Assembly: GCA_965225735.1 (NCBI GenBank)
Contig: CBDDBN010000026.1
Span: 310,001 to 374,000 of the forward strand
Reading direction: 5' to 3'
DNA from: Denitrobaculum sp965225735
GTDB taxonomy: Bacteria; Pseudomonadota; Alphaproteobacteria; Kiloniellales; Kiloniellaceae
Length of the DNA stretch: 64,000 bases
In this document: piece after piece, positions 17,702 to 26,353 of the stretch
Position numbering within the stretch: position 1 is the stretch's first letter
Layout of the letters: each line of letters opens with the position of its first letter
The notes under the pieces: generated by a model
The model's database searches: none
The model's input: only the letters and a program-made list of their open reading frames with translations
What the model was told of the DNA's origin: nothing
Made by a program: the position numbers and the translations under genes

Positions 17702-18799
17702 ATGCAACGCAGATCATTTCTAAAACGCGGCGTCGTTGGCGCGGCAGCCGCAGGCGCGGCCAGCATCGCGGCACCCGCGGTTGTGCGATCGGACGACAGT
17801 TTCAAATGGAAGCTCACGACCGCCTTTCCGCCAGGAGTCCCGTTTTATTCGACTGGTCCCGGATCGCTCGCGGATCTGACGCAATGGATCAAGACCATCT
17901 CGGGCGGCCGGCTGGATATCCAGCACTTCCACGCAGGCGAACTTGTGCCTGCCTTCGAAGGTTTCGATGCAGCTTCAAGCGGCACCCTCGAGGTCAACGC
18001 CTGGGTGTCCTACTTCGGCGCAGGCAAAATTCCGGCCGCACAGTTTTTCGGCGCCGTCCCCTTCGGCATGAGCTTTCAGGGCCAGAACGCTTGGTTCTAT
18101 CACGGCGGCGGCATCGAGCTCTGGCACGAGGTCTACGAACCATACGATCTGGTCGCCTTTCCCTGCGGCAACACCGGCGTGCAGATGACCGGCTGGTTCA
18201 AAAAGGAGATCAACTCCCTCGAAGATCTCAAGGGATTGCGGCTGCGAATTCCGGGTCTCGCGGGCAAAGGCTACGCAAGACTCGGGGTCGACGTGAAGCT
18301 GTTGCCGGGTGGTGAGATTTTCCCTGCGCTTGAACGCGGTGTGATCGATGCGGCCGAATGGGTCGGACCGGCCCAGGACAAGCGCCTCGGGCTCAACAAA
18401 GCCGCCAAGTATTACTACACCACTGGCTGGCACGAACCCACAACGGTGACCGAGTTCGCCATCAACAAACAAGCCTGGCAGGCCTTGCCCGCCGATCTGA
18501 AGCAGACGGTGGTAACCTCCTGCGCCGCCGCCAACATGGTCGCTCACACCTGGTCGGAGGCGAACAATGCGCAGGCCTTCGAGGAGTTCGTCGCCAAAGG
18601 CACGGAAGCGCGCATCCTGCCCGACGATGTCGTCGGTGGCCTGAAAAAAGCGATGGATGGGGTTTACGAGGAACTCGCGAGCAACGACCCGACCTTTAAA
18701 AAGGTCATGGAATCCTACTTCGCCTTCAAGAAGACCCACGACAAATGGGCCCGGATGAGCGAAGGCGTCTGGCACGCCAAGCTGCGCAACCCCGCGTAA
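17702..18799 (+). CDS. dctP: TRAP transporter substrate-binding protein (TakP-like, DctP family)
   Basis: A 365-residue periplasmic protein with a Tat signal (QRRSFLKRGVVGAAAAG, cleavage near RSDD). The body is PF03480; EDLKGLRLRIPGLAGK carries the conserved arginine that clamps a substrate carboxylate, and ERGVIDAAEWVGPAQD is the strongly conserved second contact region. Those features are closest to TakP-type proteins that bind 2-oxo acids such as pyruvate with a metal ion. The two permease genes follow directly. This is the first gene of the transporter operon. Confidence 0.92.
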   Translation: MQRRSFLKRGVVGAAAAGAASIAAPAVVRSDDSFKWKLTTAFPPGVPFYSTGPGSLADLTQWIKTISGGRLDIQHFHAGELVPAFEGFDAASSGTLEVNAWVSYFGAGKIPAAQFFGAVPFGMSFQGQNAWFYHGGGIELWHEVYEPYDLVAFPCGNTGVQMTGWFKKEINSLEDLKGLRLRIPGLAGKGYARLGVDVKLLPGGEIFPALERGVIDAAEWVGPAQDKRLGLNKAAKYYYTTGWHEPTTVTEFAINKQAWQALPADLKQTVVTSCAAANMVAHTWSEANNAQAFEEFVAKGTEARILPDDVVGGLKKAMDGVYEELASNDPTFKKVMESYFAFKKTHDKWARMSEGVWHAKLRNPA

Positions 18800-18815
18800 G
18801 TAGGGGAATCAGCCG

Positions 18816-19346
18816 CTGTTAACAAAACTGGCTTCCCGGCTGGAAGCGGTCACCGCGTTGCTTGGACAGGTGGCCGCTTTCGCAATTTTCGCGCTCGTCC
18901 TGCTGGTGACGACAAACGTCCTGCTTCGCTATTTCTTTCGTACAGGATCGGTTTGGAGTCAGGAGTTGGAATGGCATCTCATGGCGCCGATCGCGCTCTT
19001 CGCCATTCCCTACACCCTGATGAAGGGCGACGCGGTAAGGGTGGACGTTCTCTATGAGCGTTTCTCGGATCGGACGCGCCTCTTGCTGGACATCTTCGCG
19101 GGGATCGTGGGAATGACGGTGGCCTTCCTGCTGCTGAAATACTCAATCCCCTACGTGGAGAAATCCTGGATGAACGCAGAAGGTTCGCCCGACCCGGGCG
19201 GCCTTCCGGCGCGTTATCTGCTCAAGGCGATCCTACCAATCGGGTTCGCCGCGCTCTTCTGTCAGCAGTTGGCCCAGGTCATTAGAAACTGCGCCAGCCT
19301 GTCGACTCCCGGTCATCCTGTGGACAGAAGCAAGCCTGAGTCTTGA
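18816..19346 (+). CDS. dctQ: TRAP transporter small permease DctQ
   Basis: A ~176-residue four-helix membrane protein (PF04290). GQVAAFAIFALVLLVTTNVL is helix 1 and VWSQELEWHLMAPIALFAIPY the conserved amphipathic plus helix 2 region. The first conventional start is TTG 18858, but this leaves almost no N-terminus before helix 1 and has no ribosome site. Reading from CTG 18816, preceded by AGGGGA with a 9-base gap and followed by LTKLASRLEAVTAL, gives the usual DctQ N-terminus. The start is therefore uncertain between CTG 18816 and TTG 18858. It lies 16 bp downstream of dctP. Confidence 0.87.
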   Translation: MLTKLASRLEAVTALLGQVAAFAIFALVLLVTTNVLLRYFFRTGSVWSQELEWHLMAPIALFAIPYTLMKGDAVRVDVLYERFSDRTRLLLDIFAGIVGMTVAFLLLKYSIPYVEKSWMNAEGSPDPGGLPARYLLKAILPIGFAALFCQQLAQVIRNCASLSTPGHPVDRSKPES

Positions 19347-19383
19347 GTCCGCACTCCTCACTTTTTGAGACTGTTTTCTGAAT

Positions 19384-20709
19384 ATGGCTGAAAACGAGTG
19401 GCTCGCGATCGGCATGATCGTCTCTTTTTTCCTGCTCACGACGATCGGCGTGCCGGTGGCCATCGGCATCGCTCTTTCGGGTTTCATCTTCGGCTTCTTG
19501 GGGTTCGGTGAGACTCTCTTCAACCTCCTGCCGCATCGCATCTACGGCGTGGTCTCGAACTATACCCTCATGGCAATTCCCCTCTTCGTCTTCATGGGCG
19601 TCATGTTGGAGAAATCGAAAATCGCTGAAGAGCTGATCGAGGTTGTCGGTTATCTTGCCGGCGGCCTGAAAGGCGGCATGGCTCTGGCCATCGTGGTGGT
19701 CGGCGTCGTCCTGGGGGCATCAACCGGGATCGTCGGCGCGACGGTCGTAACCCTTGGGCTTCTGACCCTCCCGGTGTTGGTGCGCCGCGGATACGATAAG
19801 TCGCTCGCCACCGGCTGCATCTGTGCCGCGGGTACGCTGGGCCAGATCATTCCCCCGAGTCTGGTGCTGATCCTGCTTGCGGATATCACGGGCCAGTCGG
19901 TTGGCACGCTGTTCGCCGCCGCCATGGTGCCGGGATTGGCGCTGGCGGGGCTCTACTGCCTATACATCTTAGGATTTGCCTATGCGAGACCGGCGTCGGC
20001 CCCTCCCATTCCTCTGGAGGAACGCGCGAGCGTCACAGGCGCTGCACTCGCGAAAAAAGCCGTTCTGGTCATCGGCCCACCGCTGGCACTTGTCGCTACG
20101 GTTCTGGGAACCATCATCGGCGGGGTCGCCGCGCCGACAGAGGCTGCATCGATGGGCGCTTTCGGCAGCCTGCTGGTTGCCTTGTTAAACCGCCGCCTCA
20201 CCTGGCCGCTGCTGGTTGCGGTTCTGCGCGGGACGACGCGGATCACCGCCATGATCTTTTTCATTCTCATCGCCGCTCAGATCTTCGCGCTCGCCTTTCG
20301 CGGCCTGCAGGGCGAGAGCCTGGTTCATGCCATGTTCGAAGCACTGCCGGGCGGTGTGAATGCCGGCCTCTTTTTCATGATGCTGCTGCTTTTCATTCTG
20401 GGATTCTTTCTCGAATGGATCGAAATCTCCTACATCGCGCTGCCGCTCTTCTTTCCCTACTTTGCCGCGGCGAATGTCGATCCGGTCTGGCTGGCAATCC
20501 TCGTCGCCATCAACCTGCAAACCTCTTTCCTGACGCCGCCCTTCGGCTGGGCGCTGTTCTTTTTGAAAGGTGTCGCACCGCCCGAGGTGACCACCCTGGA
20601 TATCTACAAAGGTGTCGTTCCCTTCATCATGATCCAGGTCGTCATGCTGGCCATTCTCTTCGCCGTTCCAGAGTTGTCCCTGTGGCTTCCCGACGTCATC
20701 GGCTGGTAA
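19384..20709 (+). CDS. dctM: TRAP transporter large permease DctM
   Basis: A 441-residue membrane protein (PF06808) with about twelve hydrophobic segments. Family hallmarks are the start NEWLAIGMIVSFFLLTTIGVPVAI, GASTGIVGATVVTLGLLTLP near 113 and TLGQIIPPSLVLILLADITGQSVG near 152. The C-terminal half adds GAFGSLLVALLNRR and LQTSFLTPPFGWALFFLKGVAP. It transports the substrate delivered by the DctP protein using a sodium gradient. It is 37 bp downstream of dctQ and completes the transporter. Confidence 0.93.
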   Translation: MAENEWLAIGMIVSFFLLTTIGVPVAIGIALSGFIFGFLGFGETLFNLLPHRIYGVVSNYTLMAIPLFVFMGVMLEKSKIAEELIEVVGYLAGGLKGGMALAIVVVGVVLGASTGIVGATVVTLGLLTLPVLVRRGYDKSLATGCICAAGTLGQIIPPSLVLILLADITGQSVGTLFAAAMVPGLALAGLYCLYILGFAYARPASAPPIPLEERASVTGAALAKKAVLVIGPPLALVATVLGTIIGGVAAPTEAASMGAFGSLLVALLNRRLTWPLLVAVLRGTTRITAMIFFILIAAQIFALAFRGLQGESLVHAMFEALPGGVNAGLFFMMLLLFILGFFLEWIEISYIALPLFFPYFAAANVDPVWLAILVAINLQTSFLTPPFGWALFFLKGVAPPEVTTLDIYKGVVPFIMIQVVMLAILFAVPELSLWLPDVIGW

Positions 20710-21065
20710 TTTAGATTGCGCCGGAAGCTGTACTGAGGCGTCTAATTATCTCTCTATTTGTGCGTCCGGAAGAGATTTCTTATCCGCTCCCAGCGGCGCG
20801 TTGACGCGCCAGACAAGCCTCTTTCGCTCAATTCTTTGAGAAGAGGCCGAGAGGTCATCATTGCGAAAAGCCCGGAACCCCGCGCGTTTACGACGGTCGC
20901 CGATAACAGGACTGGACAATCGAACGCTTGGCGATTTTGAATTCCCTTAACCATGCCCATCTCTGAAACGGCTCTATCCAAACGCCTTAAGGCAAATATC
21001 GACCGAGAGCCTCAAGCACGACCCGCCCCGCGGTAGGGCGGTCGGAAGCTGAAAGGAGTGCTGAA
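20710..21065. other. intergenic region with a hairpin before the glutamate-synthase-like gene
   Basis: 356 bases without a credible gene; short open frames on both strands overlap and lack ribosome sites. CGACCCGCCC at 21019-21028 can pair with GGGCGGTCG at 21036-21044 (one bulge), immediately upstream of the AAAGGAGTG ribosome site of the next gene. The hairpin could influence translation or be a leader structure. The region probably holds the promoter of the 21-26 kb operon. Confidence 0.4.
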
Positions 21066-22610
21066 ATGTCCGGGATGATTCCTGAGTTTGTGATTCAGGT
21101 CCTGACCGCGCTTGCGACCCTGTTCATTTTCGCTGTGGGCGCCGGGGTTCTTGCGCTCATCGTTCTATACATTCTCGATATCACGCAGACCAAGCAGGCG
21201 ATCCGCCGCAACTATCCGGTGATCGGCCGCTTCCGTTATTTCTTCGAGCATATGGGAACCTTTTTCCGGCAGTACTTTTTCGCCATGGACCGGGAGGAGA
21301 TGCCCTTCAATCGCGAGCAGCGCAGCTACGTCTACCGCGCCGCCAAAGACGTCGATACCACCATCGCCTTCGGTTCGACCCGCGATCTCAAACCGACCGG
21401 AACGGTGATGTTCGTCAACTGTCCCTTTCCGACTCTGGAGCGCGACGCCAGCAAAACATCGAAGGTGACGATCGGGCCCTACTGCGAGAAACCCTACAGC
21501 ACCGACAGTCTCTTCAACGTCTCCGGCATGAGCTTTGGGGCGATTTCTCAGGTGGCGGTGCAGGCCCTGTCGCGCGGCGCCGCCAAGGCTGGCGCCTGGA
21601 TGAACACAGGCGAAGGCGGCCTCTCGCCCTATCACCTGGAGGGCGGCGGCGACATCGTTTTCCAGATCGGCACGGCCAAATACGGCGTGCGGGATGAAGC
21701 GGGCAATCTCAGCGACGATAAGCTGCGGGAAGTCGCCGCACACGACCAAGTCCGGATGTTCGAGATCAAGATGAGCCAGGGCGCGAAGCCTGGCAAAGGC
21801 GGGATCCTGCCAGGCGGCAAAGTAACGCCCGAAATTGCCAAGATCCGCGGCATCCCGATCGGTGAGGATTCGATCAGCCCGAACCGCCACCCGGAAGTCG
21901 ACAACCCCAGCCAGCTTCTCGATCTGATCGCGCGCGTGCGTGAAGTGACCGGCAAACCCGTCGGCTTCAAGGCGGTGATCGGCGCTTACGGGTGGCTCGA
22001 TACGCTCTGCGCCGAGATCCAGCGGCGCGGGATCGAGTCCGCGCCCGACTTCATCACCATCGACAGCGCGGACGGCGGGACCGGAGCAGCACCCTCCAGC
22101 CTCATGGACTACGTCGGCCTGCCGATATCGGAGAGCCTGCCCATGGTCGTCGACCGTCTCGTGGCTCATGACCTTCGTGACCGGATCAAGGTGGTGGTTT
22201 CAGGGAAGTTGATCACGCCAGCGGAGGTGGCCTGGGCACTTTGCGTCGGCGCCGACTTCTGCGTCTCCGCACGAGGGTTCATGTTTGCCTTGGGCTGCAT
22301 CCAGGCACTTCAGTGCAACAAGAACACCTGCCCCACCGGCATCACAACCCACGACCCGCGCCTGCAAAAGGGCCTGGACCCGGCGGACAAGGCCGTGCGC
22401 GTGCAGCACTACATTGAGAATATGGTGCACGAGGTCGAGGTCATCGCCCACTCCTGCGGCGTGCCGGAACCGCGCCGGCTACGCCGCTTCCACGCCCGCA
22501 TGGTCGGCGCCAACGGACGATCGCTGCCGATCAACGAAATCTATCCCGATATGGCACCGGGCGCGGCGCAGGCTGACGCGGCCGTTCAAAACCAGGGAGC
22601 TACATCTTGA
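21066..22610 (+). CDS. FMN-binding glutamate synthase family protein, membrane-anchored
   Basis: A 514-residue protein with one N-terminal membrane helix (LATLFIFAVGAGVLALIVLYIL), then the glutamate synthase central/FMN TIM barrel (PF01645). Visible are NVSGMSFGAISQVAVQALSRGA, GEGGLSPYHLEGGGDIVFQIG, the SPNRHPEVDNPSQL region, TIDSADGGTGAAPSSLMDY and the cysteine-rich CIQALQCNKNTCPTGITTHD. The cysteines resemble the 3Fe-4S site of GltB, but the glutaminase domain is absent. Free-standing members are not proven glutamate synthases. The gene overlaps the next by 4 bp. Confidence 0.87.
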   Translation: MSGMIPEFVIQVLTALATLFIFAVGAGVLALIVLYILDITQTKQAIRRNYPVIGRFRYFFEHMGTFFRQYFFAMDREEMPFNREQRSYVYRAAKDVDTTIAFGSTRDLKPTGTVMFVNCPFPTLERDASKTSKVTIGPYCEKPYSTDSLFNVSGMSFGAISQVAVQALSRGAAKAGAWMNTGEGGLSPYHLEGGGDIVFQIGTAKYGVRDEAGNLSDDKLREVAAHDQVRMFEIKMSQGAKPGKGGILPGGKVTPEIAKIRGIPIGEDSISPNRHPEVDNPSQLLDLIARVREVTGKPVGFKAVIGAYGWLDTLCAEIQRRGIESAPDFITIDSADGGTGAAPSSLMDYVGLPISESLPMVVDRLVAHDLRDRIKVVVSGKLITPAEVAWALCVGADFCVSARGFMFALGCIQALQCNKNTCPTGITTHDPRLQKGLDPADKAVRVQHYIENMVHEVEVIAHSCGVPEPRRLRRFHARMVGANGRSLPINEIYPDMAPGAAQADAAVQNQGATS

Positions 22611-24010
22611 GTAAAACGACCACACTGTCGGTCACCGCCCCTTTCGATAGCAAGGAAATCGCCGAGGTCGCTGCGGCAAATCTTGTCGAGGTCGAGACCG
22701 CGCTGACCACCGCGCAGGCTCTCTTCCGCAACCGCGACGGCTGGATTGCCTTGCCAGAGCGGATCGAGATCCTGAAGCGGGCCGCAGAGATCATGCGCGG
22801 CGAAGCCGAAGCGCTTGCCCTGCAGGCGGCACGCGAAGGCGGCAAACCGCTCATCGATTCCCGGATCGAGGTCGCGCGCGCCATCGACAGCCTCGAAGTC
22901 TGCGTAGAAACCCTGCGCAGCGATGCCGGCAGTGTCATCCCCATGAACCTCAACGCGGCCTCAAGCGACCGCATGGCTATGACCCGGCATGAGCCCATTG
23001 GAGTCGTGGTCGCGGTCAGCGCCTTCAATCACCCCTTGAACCTGATTGCTCACCAAGTCGCTCCGGCCGTCGCGGCCGGTTGTCCGGTGATCGTGAAACC
23101 CTCTCAGGACACGCCCCTCTCCTGTCTGCGGTTCGTGGAAATTCTGCACGAGGCGGGACTACCCGCGGACTGGTGCCAGGCGCTGGTGACCGCCAACGCC
23201 TCGGTGGCGGAGGCCCTGGTGACCGATCCGCGTGTGGCCTTCTTCAGTTTCATCGGCAGCGCCCGCGTCGGCTGGTATCTGCGCTCGAAGCTCGCCCCCG
23301 GCACGCGCTGCGCTCTGGAGCACGGCGGCGTCGCACCGGTGATCCTGGCCCAGGATGCCGATCTGGAACTGGCGTTGCCCTCAATCCTCAAAGGCGGCTT
23401 CTATCATGCCGGCCAGGTCTGCGTTTCCGTTCAGCGGGTCTTTGTCGCGCGCGACATTGCCCACAGCTTCGCTCTCCGGCTCGCCGAAGCGGCGGAAAGA
23501 CTGGTGATCGGCGACCCGACCGACGCGGCGACCGAAGTCGGCCCCCTTATCCGTCCCGGCGAGGTCACGCGCGTCGGTGAGTGGGTGGATGAGGCGGTCG
23601 CCAGCGGCGCGGAACTCCTGACCGGCGGCAAGAAACTCAGCGAAAGCTGCTATGCGCCGACGGTGCTCTTCGACCCGCCAGCCGACTGCCGCATCTCGAC
23701 CATGGAGGTCTTCGGACCCGTCGTCGCCGTCATCCCCTACGACAATCTCGATGACGCCATCGCGCAGGCCAATGCCCTGGATTTCGCATTCCAGGCCGCG
23801 GTCTTTGCGCGCGACGTCAATGTTGCAATGCGTGCCTACAGTCGTCTGGATGCCTCTGCCGTCATGGTCAACGACCACACAGCCTTCCGGGTCGACTGGA
23901 TGCCCTTCGCCGGGCTGAAACAATCCGGACTTGGCGTGGGCGGCATTCCCCATACCTTGCATGACATGCAGGTCGAAAAGATGCTCGTGCTCCGCTCGCC
24001 GGAACTCTGA
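22607..24010 (+). CDS. aldehyde dehydrogenase family protein
   Basis: A 467-residue NAD(P)-dependent dehydrogenase (PF00171). Motifs are VVAVSAFNHPLNLIAHQVAPAV (cofactor/substrate region), PVIVKPSQDTPLS, FIGSARVGWYLRS, the catalytic glutamate in ALEHGGVAP, the catalytic cysteine in GGFYHAGQVCVSVQRV, and MEVFGPVVAVIPYD. The TTG start overlaps the stop of the glutamate-synthase-like gene, showing translational coupling, and a ThDP enzyme follows 28 bp later. A role in oxidising an aldehyde or semialdehyde produced in this pathway is likely; the exact substrate is not evident. Confidence 0.92.
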   Translation: MSKTTTLSVTAPFDSKEIAEVAAANLVEVETALTTAQALFRNRDGWIALPERIEILKRAAEIMRGEAEALALQAAREGGKPLIDSRIEVARAIDSLEVCVETLRSDAGSVIPMNLNAASSDRMAMTRHEPIGVVVAVSAFNHPLNLIAHQVAPAVAAGCPVIVKPSQDTPLSCLRFVEILHEAGLPADWCQALVTANASVAEALVTDPRVAFFSFIGSARVGWYLRSKLAPGTRCALEHGGVAPVILAQDADLELALPSILKGGFYHAGQVCVSVQRVFVARDIAHSFALRLAEAAERLVIGDPTDAATEVGPLIRPGEVTRVGEWVDEAVASGAELLTGGKKLSESCYAPTVLFDPPADCRISTMEVFGPVVAVIPYDNLDDAIAQANALDFAFQAAVFARDVNVAMRAYSRLDASAVMVNDHTAFRVDWMPFAGLKQSGLGVGGIPHTLHDMQVEKMLVLRSPEL

Positions 24011-24038
24011 GCCGCCAATCGAAACGGGAGACAAAAAG

Positions 24039-25697
24039 ATGAAAGCCTCCGATCTCTTCGTGAAATGCCTGGAAGCCGAGGGTGTGGAACGCATCTTTGG
24101 CGTTCCGGGCGAGGAAAACGCCGACTTCATGATCTCGCTCCTGAATTCCAAGATCGAGTTCGTCCTCTGCCGTCATGAGCAGGCTGCCGCCTTCATGGCC
24201 GATGCCTACGGCCGCCTGACCGGCAAGGCCGGCGTTTGTCTCGCCACACTGGGTCCGGGCGCCACCAATCTGGTCACCGGCGTGGCCGACGCCAATATGG
24301 ACCGGGCGCCCCTGGTCGCCATCATCGGTCAAGGTTCCACCGCTCGCCTGCACAAGGAAAGCCATCAAAATATGGACGCCATCGCCATGTTCGAACCGAT
24401 TTCCAAATGGGCCTCGACCATCAACAACGAACAGACCATTCCCGAGATTACCCGTAAGGCCTTCAAGATCGCGCAGATGGAAAAGCCGGGCGCGACGGTG
24501 ATCGAGCTGCCTGAGGATGTGGCAAAACGCGACGTGGACTTAAGGCCCATGCCGCCGATCCGCACCCGCCGCCCGGCCGCTGACTGGAAAGCGGTCGCGG
24601 AGGCCGTAATGCTGATCGGCGAGGCCAAGACACCTCTGATCCTGGCGGGCAACGGCGCGGTGCGCAAACGCTCCGCCAAACAGGTGCGGCGTCTGGCGAA
24701 AAAAGCCGGCGTCCCGGTGGTCAACACTTTCATGGGCAAGGGCGCGGTGCCGCTGGACGACCCACACTGTCTCTTCACCATCGGCCTGCAGGGCAAGGAC
24801 CATGTGCTGAAGGCCTTCAGCGAAGCCGACCTCATTATCTCCATCGGTTACGATCTGGTCGAATACGCGCCGGATTTCTGGAACAAGAATCGCGACAAGA
24901 AGATCATCCATATCGACTACGATCCGGCGGAAATCGATGACGCCTACCCGGTCGATGTCGATATCGTTGCGGACGTGGCCGATGCGGTCTGGCAGATCAA
25001 CGAGGGCCTCAACGAACGCTTCGAAGGCAAACTCCCGCTCTTCGACATCGGCCGCTGGGCGGAGCTGCGCCAGACCATCCAAGACGATCACAAGGCGGAG
25101 GAGTTCGACACCTCCTATCCCATGAAGCCGCAGCGCATGATCGCCGACATCCGCAAGGCCCTGGCACCGGGCGATATCCTGCTGTCGGACGTCGGCGCCC
25201 ACAAGATGTGGATCAGCCGCTACTACCAATGCTACGAGGAAAACACCTGCCTGATCTCCAACGGCTTCTGCTCCATGGGCTTCGCCCTGCCCGGCGCGAT
25301 CGGCGCGACCTACGCGCATCCGGACGACAAGGTCGTGGCGGTCTGCGGCGACGCCGGCTTCCTGATGAACGTGCAGGATCTGGAAACGGCCGTGCGGGAA
25401 AACCGTAAGTTCGTCTGCATCGTCTGGCTCGACGGCGAATACGGCCTGATCAAGTGGAAGCAGCAAACGCACTACGACGGCAAGCACTCACCGCTTGCCT
25501 TCACCAACCCGGACTTCGAACTGCTCGCCCGCTCCTTCGGCATGTGGGGCCGCCATGTCGCGAAGTCAGAAGACTTCGTGCCGACACTGGCGGAAGCCCT
25601 GGCCCACGACGGTCCCGCGTTGATTTCCGTGGACGTCGACTATGCGGAAAATCAGAGGCTGACCAAGCGCCTGGGCGAAATCGAATTGCCGATCTGA
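24039..25697 (+). CDS. thiamine-diphosphate enzyme, acetolactate synthase large-subunit type
   Basis: A 552-residue enzyme from ATG 24039 (GGGAG ribosome site). The order is the PYR domain with the catalytic glutamate in FVLCRHEQAAAFMADAYGR, the central domain, then the PP domain with the ThDP motif CGDAGFLMNVQDLETAVR followed by WLDGEYGLIKWKQ. Hydrophobic VGAHKMWISRYY and NGFCSMGFALPGAIGA precede it. It resembles AlsS/IlvB catalytic subunits, but no regulatory subunit gene is adjacent, and the neighbours (TRAP importer, aldehyde dehydrogenase) suggest catabolic 2-oxo-acid chemistry rather than branched-chain amino acid synthesis. Confidence 0.9.
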   Translation: MKASDLFVKCLEAEGVERIFGVPGEENADFMISLLNSKIEFVLCRHEQAAAFMADAYGRLTGKAGVCLATLGPGATNLVTGVADANMDRAPLVAIIGQGSTARLHKESHQNMDAIAMFEPISKWASTINNEQTIPEITRKAFKIAQMEKPGATVIELPEDVAKRDVDLRPMPPIRTRRPAADWKAVAEAVMLIGEAKTPLILAGNGAVRKRSAKQVRRLAKKAGVPVVNTFMGKGAVPLDDPHCLFTIGLQGKDHVLKAFSEADLIISIGYDLVEYAPDFWNKNRDKKIIHIDYDPAEIDDAYPVDVDIVADVADAVWQINEGLNERFEGKLPLFDIGRWAELRQTIQDDHKAEEFDTSYPMKPQRMIADIRKALAPGDILLSDVGAHKMWISRYYQCYEENTCLISNGFCSMGFALPGAIGATYAHPDDKVVAVCGDAGFLMNVQDLETAVRENRKFVCIVWLDGEYGLIKWKQQTHYDGKHSPLAFTNPDFELLARSFGMWGRHVAKSEDFVPTLAEALAHDGPALISVDVDYAENQRLTKRLGEIELPI

Positions 25698-25804
25698 CAC
25701 TGGCTGCACGCGTTGCTGCAAAGCAGCCTTGCAGAAAGACCTCTTGGCAAGCAGGACCCGGGGTAGTCTTATCGCAGCCAGTTCCGTTTGCAGGAGGTGA
25801 GAGG

Positions 25805-26341
25805 ATGGGTGTGGAGCCGCGGATTTCGAGGCCGGAAGGAACCAGCAGTACTTTGCAGATGCTGCTGCGCTACAAAGCCTGGGCGAGCAAAATCGCCTAT
25901 GACACGGTCTCTCAACTGTCGGAAGAGGAACTGACAAAGGAGCGCCCGACCACCTTCAAGACCATTCTACACACCCTGAACCACATCTATGTGGTGGAAG
26001 ATATCTTCCGGGCGCATCTGGAAGGCCGCAGTCACGACTACACCGCACGCAACACGCCCACCTCACCGCCGCTGACCGAGCTGCGGCAGGCGGCGTCTGA
26101 TATGAGCCAATGGTACATCGATCTGGCCGACCGGCTTTCCGAAGCTGAGCTGGCAGAAACGATCGCATTCGAATTCGTCGGCGGTGGCGCGGGCGCCATG
26201 ACCCGTGGCGAGATCCTGCACCACATCGTCAACCACGCGACCTACCACCACGGCTTCGTCAGCGACATGCTCTACCAGGTCCCGCTGCGTCAGCCCGCCA
26301 ATGATCTGCCGGTGTTCCTGCGCGACGTTTGGAACCGCTGA
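25805..26341 (+). CDS. DinB family protein
   Basis: A 178-residue four-helix-bundle protein (DinB/YfiT, PF05163). The start at ATG 25805 has a perfect AGGAGG ribosome site; the longer open frame upstream is a shadow of the ThDP gene. The metal-binding histidines are recognisable in ILHTLNHIYVVEDIFRAHL and in GEILHHIVNHATYHHGFV. Family members are metal-dependent and often thiol-transferase-like, with few known substrates. It follows the ThDP gene by 107 bp and may be the last gene of that transcript. Confidence 0.88.
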   Translation: MGVEPRISRPEGTSSTLQMLLRYKAWASKIAYDTVSQLSEEELTKERPTTFKTILHTLNHIYVVEDIFRAHLEGRSHDYTARNTPTSPPLTELRQAASDMSQWYIDLADRLSEAELAETIAFEFVGGGAGAMTRGEILHHIVNHATYHHGFVSDMLYQVPLRQPANDLPVFLRDVWNR

Positions 26342-26353
26342 CCGGCGTCTAAG

